The notes: a model not told the origin generated them from the sequence alone. A stretch of DNA of 64,000 bases from Caproicibacter sp047777415 (GCA_047777415.1 JBKEEO010000001.1:1-64000), one strand, 5' to 3'. Shown: positions 17,785-26,665, counted from the stretch's first letter. Program-made: numbers and translations.

Positions 17785-19104
17785 TTATGTATTGACAGAA
17801 TCAAGTTCCAGTGCCTGCTCGTAATTGGTATGGTCACGTTCAAAAATTTCTCGGTCCAGCTGACCTTCGGTCTGCGCAATGCAAGTTGCGATGACCAAGT
17901 CTCCCGTTGCATTTGTTGCGGTATGGATTTGGTCAATGATTCGGTAAATGCCGGTTACCAAACCGACGACTTCCACAGGGAGCCCCATGCTGATAATCAT
18001 AGTAGTGCCAATGACTAGACCAATTTGAGGCACCGCGGCACACCCAACAGACAATAAGGTCGCTTGCAGTACAAGCATAACCATTTGGGTTACAGTTAGC
18101 TGAACGCCTGCAATTTGTGCTGCAAATACTACGATAATCCCAAAGAAGATTCCTGTACCATCCATATTTGCGGTCGCACCAAACGGGAGGACAAAGCTAG
18201 AAATATCTTTGGATATTCCCAGTTTGTTTTGTGCATTTTTCATGGATACCGGCAGGGATGCGGAGGAAGTGCATGTGCTAAATGCCACCAGCCATGTTTC
18301 AAATGCGACTGCTAAAAATTTGAATGGGTTTACTTTCGCAACAAAAATCAGCAGCGGAATATATACAATCAATACTTGTAACAGCGCGGATAGGTAATCG
18401 GTTAGGATAAATTTGAATATATTGCCAAAGACCGAGGTGCCGTAAACTGCCATGGCATTCGCCATTAAGGCAAACACGCCAACGGGAATATAATAGACAA
18501 TGATATCAATGATTTTGTACATAATAGAAGCACCGGTTTTAAATGCGTTTCCTGCTTTTTCACCGCGCGGCCCCAGCAGTAAGATGGCAATGCCCAGAAA
18601 TACGGAAAAGAAGATAATCTGCATCATAGTCCCGTTAGCGAATGACTCCCCGATATTCAACGGGATAATATCCAGCAGTGTATCATAGATACTGGGCAGC
18701 TGATTTACCGTAATGGTGTCTGCGTTGACACCTTCCAATGTCAGCCCATAGCCGGGTTTTATGATATTGCTCAAAATCAAACCAATTGTAATGGCAACTG
18801 CACTGGTCAACGTAAAGAATAGAACAGTTTTGACCCCAATATTTCGCAGTTCCCTGATATTCTTTAAATCCACGATGGCAGCCACAATGGAAAAGAAAAC
18901 GAGCGGAACCACAACCATACGAATGAGTCGGATGAAAACATTTCCTAAAAAGGACATCAGGTCACAAATACCGGCAATCCAACCCACTTCTGTGCCGCCA
19001 AGAGCACTTAAAAAGATACCGAAAATCATTCCTAACACTAATGCAATTAAAATAATCTGCCACATTTTCAGTTTTTGCTTTTTTACTATGCTAACTTTAT
19101 TCAT
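17785..19104 (-). CDS. Dicarboxylate/amino-acid:cation symporter (DAACS family)
   Basis: The 439-residue membrane protein has the family hallmarks: a serine-rich re-entrant loop CTSSASLPVSMKNA, the FGATANMDGTG motif that binds cation and substrate, and eight or more helices. AGAGAGG precedes the ATG at 19104. Members import glutamate, aspartate, dicarboxylates or serine/threonine, and the exact substrate is not visible. It lies downstream of an aminotransferase and an RpiR regulator in one cassette, so it may bring in the amino acid they act on. Confidence 0.88.
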   Translation of the reverse strand: MNKVSIVKKQKLKMWQIILIALVLGMIFGIFLSALGGTEVGWIAGICDLMSFLGNVFIRLIRMVVVPLVFFSIVAAIVDLKNIRELRNIGVKTVLFFTLTSAVAITIGLILSNIIKPGYGLTLEGVNADTITVNQLPSIYDTLLDIIPLNIGESFANGTMMQIIFFSVFLGIAILLLGPRGEKAGNAFKTGASIMYKIIDIIVYYIPVGVFALMANAMAVYGTSVFGNIFKFILTDYLSALLQVLIVYIPLLIFVAKVNPFKFLAVAFETWLVAFSTCTSSASLPVSMKNAQNKLGISKDISSFVLPFGATANMDGTGIFFGIIVVFAAQIAGVQLTVTQMVMLVLQATLLSVGCAAVPQIGLVIGTTMIISMGLPVEVVGLVTGIYRIIDQIHTATNATGDLVIATCIAQTEGQLDREIFERDHTNYEQALELDSVNT

Positions 19105-19149
19105 GAGCTCAACCTCTCTTTTTCATAATATTGTGATAATAAATAGTAA

Positions 19150-19832
19150 CCCCCTGGCTAAGCCGGGGGTTCTTCATATGCGGGCAAAGCCCTGTTTTAC
19201 TGGCTGCGCCTCAAGGCGCTGATACGATCTGCACTTGCGAAAAGTCTGTTACTTGCTACCCGTAAACGGGTCTACATACTCCTTGAGCGTCATTTGATCC
19301 TCAATTTGATCTTCCGCTAACTGATTTTTGATGTACTTGGCTATCGCTTTATCGTTTTTCCCTGCTGTATCTACAAAATAACCCCTGCACCAAAATGTGC
19401 GATTTCCATACTTGTACTTTAAATTTGCATGTCTCTCAAAAATCAGCAGTGTGCTTTTTCCTTTAAGAAACCCAACAAACCCTGAAACACTCATCTTCGG
19501 TGGTATCTTAACCGACATATGAATATGGTCAGGACATACCTCTCCTTCTATGATTTCTACTTGCTTCCAATTGCATAGTTCTCTCAATATTTTTCCTATT
19601 TCTATTCGCAGTTTTCCATATGCTACTTTTCTACGATACTTGGGTGCAAAAACTATATGATATTTGCAATTCCAACTCGTATGATTTAAACTATCTATAT
19701 CATTCGTTTTCATTTCGAATGTCTCCTTTTGATATATTCTGTTGCAGTTGGCAGACCGCAACTTCATTATATCAAAAGGAACTTTTATTTTCTCATCGCT
19801 TAAGCTTTTCTGAACATCCCGGCATAGCCGGG
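19150..19832 (-). mobile_element. IS200/IS605-type element, apparently intact
   Basis: A single-strand transposon signature: one Y1 transposase gene flanked by subterminal hairpins, CCCCCTGGCTAAGCCGGGGG at 19150-19169 and TCCCGGCATAGCCGGGA at 19817-19832. No TnpB-like gene is present, as in IS200. Exact cleavage ends cannot be fixed; the element probably spans roughly 19140-19850. It sits between the symporter and the aminotransferase. Confidence 0.75.
19249..19713 (-). CDS. tnpA: IS200/IS605-family transposase TnpA
   Basis: The 154-residue Y1 HUH nuclease starts at the ATG at 19713 behind AAAGGAGAC. It has KYHIVFAPKYRRKV at the start, the HUH motif PDHIHMSVKIPPKMSV, the RTFWCRGYFVDTAG block, and the catalytic Tyr in AIAKYIKNQ. 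All key parts are present and the length is normal, so it could be active. An upstream in-frame ATG at 19881 lies in the hairpin region and is not preferred. Confidence 0.92.
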   Translation of the reverse strand: MKTNDIDSLNHTSWNCKYHIVFAPKYRRKVAYGKLRIEIGKILRELCNWKQVEIIEGEVCPDHIHMSVKIPPKMSVSGFVGFLKGKSTLLIFERHANLKYKYGNRTFWCRGYFVDTAGKNDKAIAKYIKNQLAEDQIEDQMTLKEYVDPFTGSK

Positions 19833-19852
19833 AGTTTTCATATGATAAAAAT

Positions 19853-19888
19853 AGGGCGTATGAAATCCATGTGATTTTCATACGCCCT
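19853..19888 (-). terminator. Intrinsic terminator of the aminotransferase gene
   Basis: AGGGCGTATGAAA pairs with TTTCATACGCCCT to make a 13-base-pair stem just downstream of the aminotransferase stop. Confidence 0.6.
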
Positions 19889-19904
19889 TGTACAATAACC
19901 GCTG

Positions 19905-21278
19905 TTAAATTTTATTTAGTACTTTCTGATAAGCGTTGAGTGTATAGTCGATAACCTGCTCATCATGAGCAATGGACATACTATAACGATTCGTCGGTTT
20001 GTTGTAAATTCCTTCTGATAACAGCGCATAATCGATTTTCTTTCTCAGTTCGAGGTCTGCCGTTTGAATATCCCTATATTTTTCAATCTTGTGGTCCGTT
20101 AACAAGATATTGAACACGGTTCCTAAACCAACGGTCTGCATTTGGATGCCCTTATCTGCAAAACATTGTTCAAGGCCCTTCCTTAATTGATTCGTTCTTT
20201 CTAGAATCAAATCCATTTTCTTTTCCAGCAGTTCAATGGTTGCTAACCCAGCCTTTAAAATTAATGGGTGACCATTGTAAGTGCCGCTGTGAAACAGGAC
20301 GTCTTTGGCTTTAGAACGTTTGCTTGACGATATATCAAAAACATCGGAGTTTGACAGCGGTGCAGCTTGCATCAGAATATCCCGCTTACCGCCTACAACG
20401 CCCATTGGAAAGCCTGCACCGATTACTTTCCCCATGGCGGTGATATCCGGTTTGATTCCGTAGTATCCCTGTGCGCCAGTCAAGCCGCACCGAAATCCGG
20501 TTTTCACCTCGTCAAAAATCAGTAAAATACCCAGCTCTTCAGTGGCTTTTCTCAGTCCTTGCATAAATTCTTTTGCAGCAGGAATATATCCGGCTAAAAT
20601 CGGTTCCATAATGACTGCGGCCATTTCATCTTTATGCTCTTTTAGAATTTCAATACAGGCTTCCAAATCATTAAACGGGAGTACAATGGTATTTTCAAGC
20701 TGGTACGGCTCTAAGCCAAGGCTTTCCGGAACAGAGTTTGGAGATTTGACATCTCCTGCTTCCTCTAACGGAGGGTTCACACTGACTAGCACTTGATTGT
20801 ATCCTCCGTGATAATGCCCCTCAAACTTGCCGATTTTGTATTTTTTGGTGTAGGCGTAGGCCAACCGCAGTGCAAACAATGTTGCCTCTGTACCGGAATT
20901 GGTATACCGCAGCATCTCAATGCTTGGATATAATTCCTGAATTTTTTTCGCGAATTTCACTTCCAGTTCATGCGGTGTGCCGTACAAGATTGCTTGATTC
21001 TCTTGGAGCTGCTCCATAATGGCGTTTTTTACCACTGGATGTCCGTGCCCTAGGATCAGCGGTCCGTACGATAATAAATAATCTACATATTTATTTCCGT
21101 CAACATCGTACAACCATGCGCCTTCCCCCTTTTCCATACTAATAGGATAAGGTTCAAAATATTTTACATTGGCAGTAATCCCGCCCGGAATAATGTTTAC
21201 GGCTTTCTCATGCAAAGCTTTCGACTTCGGTGTCTTTTGTTCATATGCGTGTAAGATATCCTCCATGGTTATACCCAT
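19905..21278 (-). CDS. Class III PLP aminotransferase, glutamate-1-semialdehyde aminomutase-like
   Basis: The 457-residue enzyme has the fold-type I PLP features: NSGTEATLFALRLA for phosphate binding, FDEVKTGFR with the cofactor Asp, and the Schiff-base Lys in TAMGKVIGAGFPMG. Overall it resembles HemL, but no heme genes are near. The cassette (RpiR regulator and amino-acid symporter) suggests an amino-acid or amino-sugar aminotransferase or racemase. The ATG at 21278 behind AAGGAGAC is chosen; a longer frame to 21470 has no ribosome site and overlaps the promoter. Confidence 0.82.
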   Translation of the reverse strand: MGITMEDILHAYEQKTPKSKALHEKAVNIIPGGITANVKYFEPYPISMEKGEGAWLYDVDGNKYVDYLLSYGPLILGHGHPVVKNAIMEQLQENQAILYGTPHELEVKFAKKIQELYPSIEMLRYTNSGTEATLFALRLAYAYTKKYKIGKFEGHYHGGYNQVLVSVNPPLEEAGDVKSPNSVPESLGLEPYQLENTIVLPFNDLEACIEILKEHKDEMAAVIMEPILAGYIPAAKEFMQGLRKATEELGILLIFDEVKTGFRCGLTGAQGYYGIKPDITAMGKVIGAGFPMGVVGGKRDILMQAAPLSNSDVFDISSSKRSKAKDVLFHSGTYNGHPLILKAGLATIELLEKKMDLILERTNQLRKGLEQCFADKGIQMQTVGLGTVFNILLTDHKIEKYRDIQTADLELRKKIDYALLSEGIYNKPTNRYSMSIAHDEQVIDYTLNAYQKVLNKI

Positions 21279-21460
21279 TGCTCCCGTCTCCTTTTTTGTG
21301 CGTTTATATTCCTTGCTGCAGCTGTGTCTTGATGAAAAACTACCCCATACAAAGCAATCGATTGACTTTGCAGTGTCCTGAAATGGGACGATTTTTCCCA
21401 AAAAAAGCAAAAAACGGTGCATGCGTTTTTCACACATACACCATTGTATCTTGCGACTAT

Positions 21461-21489
21461 ACCATATCATAGCACGACGAATTTGTCAA
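21461..21489 (-). promoter_or_regulatory. Promoter of the aminotransferase gene
   Basis: On the minus strand, TTGACA (21489-21484) and TATGGT (21466-21461) are 17 bases apart. Just upstream an inverted repeat TTTCAT...ATGAAA (21496-21519) could be the RpiR operator; this is inferred from position and from the TGAAA-type half-sites common in that family. Confidence 0.55.
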
Positions 21490-21590
21490 TATAAATTTCA
21501 TAATTAAATTAAAATGAAATAAAAATTTCTTAAATTTGCAAAAACTAACTTGCAGCAAGCCACAGGAGAAAATAACTGCTGGGCAGGTGG

Positions 21591-22430
21591 TTATTCGAAT
21601 ATATCCATGCTGCTCCACATTTTTTCGAATTCTGCTGTTCTTTGTTCTATTTTTTTATTTTTCTTTTTGCCAATGTACGTCAGAATCGTATTAATCACCG
21701 CAAGCGGCGCCACAAATGAATCAAGGTAGGTGGACATTTTCGTGGCTGCCAGTAAGTAGCAAGATGAATATCGAATAATGGGGGACGTCATATAGTCGGT
21801 AATTGCCACAATTTTAGCTTTTTTCTTGTAGGCATATTCAACTAGCTGGATGGTTTGCTTCGTATAGCGTTCAAAGGTAAGACCGATGATTAAATCGTTT
21901 TTTCCTAAGCTGATGAGCTGATCTTCATTGCCGTCAAAATGGCTGATTAAATAGGTTTCCCCCAGTATCATTTTTAAATAGTACTGAAAAAAGTAACCTA
22001 ATGCATAGGCACTTCTGCCGCAAATAATAAAAATTCTTTTGGCCGCTAATATCTCATCGATGACTTGATAAAAATTCTCGTTGTTGATATTATCAAGCGT
22101 GTATTTTAAATGTGCAATCTCTTCATGAAACACATCGCCAATGTCTTTGTTTTCATACGCTTCATAGGACATTTCGAGCCGCTCTTTTACAGTCAGTTTC
22201 TTCTGTGTTACATCTTGAAATAAATGCTGCAGTTCCGAATAGCCGGAATACCCCAAAAAGTTGCCGAATCGAATGATACTCGCTTCGCTGACGCCTACTC
22301 TTGCGGCTAAATCTTTAATTTTAATAAAAGAGATTTCAGACCGGTGCTTTAAGATGTAATCCGCTATTTTCTTTTGGGTTTTACTCATGTTCTCCATTTT
22401 ATTTGCAATGATTTCATAAATATCACTCAT
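21591..22430 (-). CDS. RpiR/MurR-family transcriptional regulator
   Basis: The 279-residue protein has an N-terminal RpiR helix-turn-helix (KTQKKIADYILKH, then AARVGVSEASIIRFGNFLGYSGYSELQ) and a C-terminal SIS sugar-phosphate-binding domain (IFIICGRSAYALGYFF; LIIGLTFERYTKQTIQLVEYA). GGAGG precedes the ATG. It lies just upstream of, and in the same direction as, the aminotransferase and symporter it probably controls. The effector may be a phosphosugar or amino compound. Confidence 0.88.
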   Translation of the reverse strand: MSDIYEIIANKMENMSKTQKKIADYILKHRSEISFIKIKDLAARVGVSEASIIRFGNFLGYSGYSELQHLFQDVTQKKLTVKERLEMSYEAYENKDIGDVFHEEIAHLKYTLDNINNENFYQVIDEILAAKRIFIICGRSAYALGYFFQYYLKMILGETYLISHFDGNEDQLISLGKNDLIIGLTFERYTKQTIQLVEYAYKKKAKIVAITDYMTSPIIRYSSCYLLAATKMSTYLDSFVAPLAVINTILTYIGKKKNKKIEQRTAEFEKMWSSMDIFE

Positions 22431-22501
22431 TTTAGTTTCCTCCGCAATATATCGAACTTACGAAACACAGTGCCTTAAATTCAGCGGGCATGCCTAAAAT
22501 C

Positions 22502-22718
22502 ATTTGGCTGATGGTGTCGGCCGGGCAGGCAGTGGACATACTTTTTCGGAAGAAGCGCCAATATCCTTTTTTGCCAAATGTATTTGCTTCATAAGTCATC
22601 GAATCTGTTGGAACAGTTCAGCATTTTGCTCTTGTAAAGATTTCAGTTTTTCATATTCTGCACGGGAGATGGTTATGGTTTCGCCCATATCTCCCTCTGT
22701 TTTCAGTTTCTGATTCAT
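22502..22718 (-). pseudogene. IS66-family transposase N-terminal remnant
   Basis: From an ATG at 22718 the frame reads GETITISRAEYEKLKSLQEQ and QNAELFQQIR, then a stop codon where IS66 TnpC proteins have Trp. The same frame then continues as LMKQIHLAKKDIGASSEKV, the conserved IS66 start region. Only this N-terminal part survives; the rest is gone. Confidence 0.75.
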
Positions 22719-22741
22719 GTATTTATTGTACCAACACAACA

Positions 22742-23654
22742 GCTAGTGTCAAGGGAAGCTCGTACTTTCGGGACTCCGGAAAATGAATTAGGCTGCGCTT
22801 AACAATGAAAGAATAGATTTTGGGTTTAAGTATGCTCTGGAAACAGACCAGTCTTCCGCATATTCCATGAGACATGTTGTTACCAGACGTAGATAGGAAT
22901 CCGGATTAGGGAATATTCCTACTACGCTGGTTCTGCGGCGGATTTCCTTGTTCAGCCGTTCCAGCATATTAGTTGAAGAAATTTTGCGGGCATCAAGTTC
23001 CGGAAAAGCATAGAAAGCTAGAGAATCTTCCAGTCCATCTTCCAGGAGTTCAATTGCTTTTGGAAAGCGTTTTCCATATTGTTCTGATATTTGCTCCGCG
23101 CGCTGTCTAGCTATTTCAGCGGAGGGTGCCAACCAAATTTCTTTCAGTTGAGCCGCAAAGGACTCTTTTTCCTTCTGGGGTATGTGAGCTAAAATATTTC
23201 GCATAAAATGAACTTTGCACCGTTGCCAGGAGGCCCCCGGAAAGCTCTCGCGGATCGCAGCAATCAGCCCTTTATTTGCGTCTGAAATCACCAGGAGCGG
23301 TGTTTTCAGACCACGATTTCATTGACGCCGCTAACTACCATCACAGCCATGCTGACAACACGGCCATCCATACGGATTTTTTCATACAGTGCATCTGTCC
23401 AAATTACAGGATAACGATTCGTCAAGGGTCGGCTGCGGAAGTACTGTACCTGCTCATTAAGTCCTTTCGTCATTGTACTGACTTGACTGCGGAAAGGATT
23501 ATTTATCCAGCCGACGCGGCCGATAGCCGCAGCGGTAATCACGGCGAGATGGATTGTGTTCATTTTTTGAATGTTTTTCGCACTATTCATTTTATCGGAG
23601 TCCCAATAACTTTTCCATGCTTTTAGAAAATTGCGAACTTTATTATACTCCATC
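22742..23654 (-). mobile_element. IS256-like element, internally deleted copy 2
   Basis: The right end is GCTAGTGTC... at 22742 and the left end is ...TACTCCATC at 23654, the same termini as the other copies. It keeps the transposase start missing in copy 1 but lacks about 30 central codons present there. It lies in inverted orientation relative to copy 1, 5.2 kb away. Confidence 0.78.
22788..23653 (-). pseudogene. IS256/Mutator-family transposase with central deletion
   Basis: Two frames: 23653-23306 (MEYNKVRNFLKAW... to VVSGVNE) and 23291-22788 (ISDANKGL... to the normal end). Copy 1 has a segment between them beginning QGHRDILAVEPML that is missing here, and the junction shifts the frame. 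The second catalytic Asp and final Glu regions survive, but the protein cannot be made whole. Confidence 0.85.
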
Positions 23655-23738
23655 GTTGTATTTAACGATGAAACCCGTGAGCTGATAGACAGTTTGCGTT
23701 CTAAGACTCAAAAACGGCAAAACCCGCATGAATACTAG
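23655..23738 (+). pseudogene. C-terminal gene fragment next to the IS end
   Basis: Directly after the IS terminus a rightward frame reads FNDETRELIDSLRSKTQKRQ and ends at TAG 23736-23738. It looks protein-like, with charged helical text, but I do not recognise a family. It may be the tail of a gene interrupted by the IS. Confidence 0.3.
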
Positions 23739-23757
23739 ATTTCAGCACTCATGCGGG
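23723..23757 (-). terminator. Terminator of tRNA-Leu
   Basis: CCCGCATGA pairs with TCATGCGGG around a 17-base loop; on the minus strand it is followed by TTTTGCCG. It lies directly downstream of the tRNA. Confidence 0.65.
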
Positions 23758-23767
23758 CTTTTTCGGT

Positions 23768-23854
23768 TGGTGCCGGTGGTGGGACTCGAACCCACACGCC
23801 CTTTCGGACAACAGATTTTGAGTCTGTCTCGTCTGCCAATTCCAACACACCGGC
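23768..23854 (-). tRNA. tRNA-Leu (anticodon CAA)
   Basis: A complete cloverleaf with acceptor stem GCCGGTG/CACCGGC, the anticodon loop CTCAAAA inside an ACAGA/TCTGT stem, a long variable arm typical of leucine tRNAs, and the T arm GGTTCGAGTCC. The CCA end is encoded (23768-23770). It reads UUG codons. Its 3' end faces the accessory region to the left. Confidence 0.95.
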
Positions 23855-23936
23855 ATACTTCTATTGTCATTCCCAATGGGAGCGGCAACATAGGATATTA
23901 TATACTAAAACTTTGCCGAAATCAAGGGTTAAATTA

Positions 23937-23976
23937 AGAAAAACCGGAAGATCTGCAAAGATCCTCCGGTTTTTGC
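23937..23976 (-). terminator. Terminator of the rnf operon
   Basis: AAAAACCGGAGGATC pairs with GATCTTCCGGTTTTT (one mismatch) around TTTGCA, just after the rnfB stop and ending in a T run on the minus strand. Confidence 0.75.
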
Positions 23977-23982
23977 AAACAA

Positions 23983-24777
23983 TTAGGCGTTATACAGCCC
24001 AATGATATGCCTTGGGCATACATCGACGCATTCCCCGCAGCCAACGCATTTTTCGGGGTCGACCGATGCTACGAAATTCTTCACATGGATAGCGTCGTAT
24101 TTACAGGTCTTTTCACAGCGCATACAACCAATGCAGCCAACCTTGCAGACCTTATTGGTAGCAGCACCTTTGTCGCAGTTACTGCACAGAACAATTGCCT
24201 GTTTCTTGACCGGTACCAATGTCAGAAGGTGACGCGGGCAAGCATCTATGCACATACCGCAGGCGACACAATTCTTCGGTTCCACCATTGCAACGCCGTT
24301 GCGTACGCTGAGCGCATTGTAATTACAAACATTGACGCAATCGCCTAGGCCAATGCAGCCATAAGTACAGCTTGTGGGGCCTCCCGCGACCGCTGCCGCT
24401 GCTGCACAGCTTGTAATACCCTCATATTCTACGCGATCCGTAGTATTGTCATGGCTGCCCAGGCAGCGAACAACGGACATATGTGGTTCCACCGAGGACG
24501 CCGCAACACCCAGATAGGCAGCGATAGAATTCGCAACATCACTGCCGCCAACAGGGCACAGGCCCGGTTTTGCCTCCCCTTTTGCAAGCGCTTGTGCATA
24601 ACCATCGCAGCCTGAGTAACCGCATGCGCCGCAGTTTGCGCCCGGAAGCATTGCACGGATATCTTCAGCTTTTTGATCCTTTGGCACTGCCATCACAATG
24701 GAGGCAATTGCAAGAAGCAGACCGGCAACCAGTCCAATTACAGCCAGAATCAGTATTGGAAGTAAAATATCATTCAT
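23983..24777 (-). CDS. rnfB: RnfB, iron-sulfur subunit of the Rnf complex
   Basis: The 264-residue protein has an N-terminal membrane anchor, then the 4Fe-4S domain GANCGACGYSGCDGYAQA with a further GLCPVGG. Paired ferredoxin clusters follow: CTYGCIGLGDCVNVC, CVACGMCIDACPR, CIGCMRCEKTC and CVGCGECVDVCPR. RnfB takes electrons from reduced ferredoxin at the cytoplasmic face. It is the last gene of apbE-rnfCDGEAB. Confidence 0.95.
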   Translation of the reverse strand: MNDILLPILILAVIGLVAGLLLAIASIVMAVPKDQKAEDIRAMLPGANCGACGYSGCDGYAQALAKGEAKPGLCPVGGSDVANSIAAYLGVAASSVEPHMSVVRCLGSHDNTTDRVEYEGITSCAAAAAVAGGPTSCTYGCIGLGDCVNVCNYNALSVRNGVAMVEPKNCVACGMCIDACPRHLLTLVPVKKQAIVLCSNCDKGAATNKVCKVGCIGCMRCEKTCKYDAIHVKNFVASVDPEKCVGCGECVDVCPRHIIGLYNA

Positions 24778-24790
24778 TGTTTATCATCTC

Positions 24791-25402
24791 CTAACCCAGC
24801 ATGCCGTTGACAAGACCCGAGAAGCCGAGAAACGACAGGGATACCAGAGACGCGGCAACCAGAGTAATCGGCAGGCCCTTCATGAAGTTCGGCACATCAT
24901 TCAGTTCCAATCTTTCACGTACGCCGGAGAACATAACCAGAGCAACCATAAATCCGATACCGGCGCCAAATGCATTCACCAGCGCCTGCAGATAACCGAA
25001 ACTCGCCGGATCCGCTGTGTGCTTATCAAGCACCAGCATGGTTACACCGAGCACGGCGCAGTTTGTCGTAATCAGCGGCAGGTAAACGCCCAGAGCATTA
25101 TACAAGGAGGGAATATATTTTCTAAGCACAATTTCAATCAGCTGTACCAGCACCGCAATAACCAGAATGAAAACAATCGTTTCCAGATATTCATACCCAT
25201 TCGGTACCAGAACTCCGTAATAAATCGGCCATGTAACGGCTGTTGCAATCACCATAACCACGGTAACGGCAACGCTCATGCCGGTTGCACTGCTGCGTTT
25301 TTTGGAAACACCCAAAAACGGGCAGATGCCGAGGAACTTATTGAGGATGTAGTTTTCCGTTAAGATAGCGGTCAGAAAAATCGCAAAAAGGGATTTTATC
25401 AT
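24791..25402 (-). CDS. rnfA: RnfA, membrane subunit of the Rnf complex
   Basis: This 203-residue protein with six helices carries the RnfA/NqrE signature: LTENYILNKFLGICPFLGVSKK near the start, and GVYLPLITTNCAVLGVTM in the middle, whose Cys helps bind the intramembrane iron-sulfur centre shared with RnfE. It overlaps rnfE by four bases. Confidence 0.95.
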   Translation of the reverse strand: MIKSLFAIFLTAILTENYILNKFLGICPFLGVSKKRSSATGMSVAVTVVMVIATAVTWPIYYGVLVPNGYEYLETIVFILVIAVLVQLIEIVLRKYIPSLYNALGVYLPLITTNCAVLGVTMLVLDKHTADPASFGYLQALVNAFGAGIGFMVALVMFSGVRERLELNDVPNFMKGLPITLVAASLVSLSFLGFSGLVNGMLG

Positions 25403-26106
25403 TTCGTTTCAGCCTCCTTGTCTTTGTCTGCGATAAGGGAGCAATTTGAGGAAAGAGCACACCCTGCGCAGCCGGTAAATCCGCTGCAGCCAATGTTCTC
25501 CACTTTTTTGCCTTCCCCGGACATCTTATTGGCAATTGCAATCAGAATACCAAAGACAAAGAATCCTCCCGGAGGAAGCAGAAAGACAATAATCGGCGGC
25601 ATAAAGCTGGAAAGAATGGGAGCTCCAAAAATTGTGCCGCTGCCGAACAACTCACGGATAATACCCATCGCAAGCAGTGTGGCGGTAAAGCCGATGCCCA
25701 TTCCAAGTCCGTCTAAAATGGAAGGGAGCACTTTGTTTTTGCTGGCAAACATTTCGGCACGTCCGAAAATAATGCAGTTTACAACAATCAGCGGAAGATA
25801 AATACCCAATTTATCTCTCAACGTTGGGGAAAACGCTTCCACCAGCATTTGTACAATGGTCACAAATCCTGCGATGATAACAATATAACTCGGAATACGA
25901 ACCTTATCGGAGATAACGTTGCGCAGAAGAGAAATAACGGCATTGGAACATACCAGAACAAAGGTTGTGGCAAGTCCCATTCCGATTGCGTTGCTGGCCG
26001 CAGTTGTAACAGCCAGAGTTGCACAACAGCCAAGAACCAGGCGCAGTACGGGATTTTCTTTAATGATACCTTTTGTAAATTCTTTTCCAAGGCTGTTTTT
26101 GGCCAT
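25399..26106 (-). CDS. rnfE: RnfE, membrane subunit of the Rnf complex
   Basis: A 235-residue membrane protein related to RnfA by inverted topology, with IYLPLIVVNCIIFGRAEMFA as the matching Cys loop and SNAIGMGLATTFVLVCSN near the start. The C-terminal tail adds a Cys-rich segment GCSGFTGCAGCALSSNC, longer than in proteobacterial RnfE, that could hold another metal site. The ATG at 26106 follows GGTGAG at the rnfG stop. Confidence 0.93.
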   Translation of the reverse strand: MAKNSLGKEFTKGIIKENPVLRLVLGCCATLAVTTAASNAIGMGLATTFVLVCSNAVISLLRNVISDKVRIPSYIVIIAGFVTIVQMLVEAFSPTLRDKLGIYLPLIVVNCIIFGRAEMFASKNKVLPSILDGLGMGIGFTATLLAMGIIRELFGSGTIFGAPILSSFMPPIIVFLLPPGGFFVFGILIAIANKMSGEGKKVENIGCSGFTGCAGCALSSNCSLIADKDKEAETK

Positions 26107-26107
26107 T

Positions 26108-26665
26108 TTACTCACCACCCTTAACTTTCTGATATTCTTCAACCGCTTCGTTTACTGCAGTTGTGACGGCTCTGCTGGAGATGGTAGCACCGGTGATGGC
26201 ATTGATCTGGCCATCCGCTGCTACGCCGTCTTTCACCACTTCAAAGCCGTTTTCCGGAACTTGTTGTTTATATTGGTCACGGAAAGATTCTTTCTGCGCG
26301 TTTAAACCAAGACCCGGTGTGTCACTGGTGCTCAGCAAAACAACACCCGTAACTTTACCTTCCGTATCAATACCGGTCATAACCTGAATCTTTCCACCGT
26401 AGCTGCTGGCTTCGGTTGTAAAGACATATCCGGCAATGTCGCTGCCTGTTTTGCCAACGTAGCAGATATCGCTCTTGTCGGACTTCTCAAAAGAATCAGC
26501 CGTAGGCAAAACCTCTTTGCGGGACTGTTCGGCCAGTTTTTCATTCTGAGCCGCAATAGCATCCTTTGTCAGCAGATTGGTGCCGGCCAAGCAAGCTGTC
26601 ATAACAAGGCAAATGAGAACAAGAATCAGAGTGGGATGCAGAACATCCTTAGCGCTGAACTTCAT
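26108..26665 (-). CDS. rnfG: RnfG, covalently flavinylated subunit
   Basis: This 185-residue protein has one N-terminal helix and an extracytoplasmic FMN-binding domain. The flavinylation motif is TGATISS, whose second Thr is the ester attachment site used by ApbE; apbE itself heads the operon. TPGLGLNAQKESFRDQY is a further conserved block. It overlaps rnfD by 17 bases. Confidence 0.94.
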   Translation of the reverse strand: MKFSAKDVLHPTLILVLICLVMTACLAGTNLLTKDAIAAQNEKLAEQSRKEVLPTADSFEKSDKSDICYVGKTGSDIAGYVFTTEASSYGGKIQVMTGIDTEGKVTGVVLLSTSDTPGLGLNAQKESFRDQYKQQVPENGFEVVKDGVAADGQINAITGATISSRAVTTAVNEAVEEYQKVKGGE

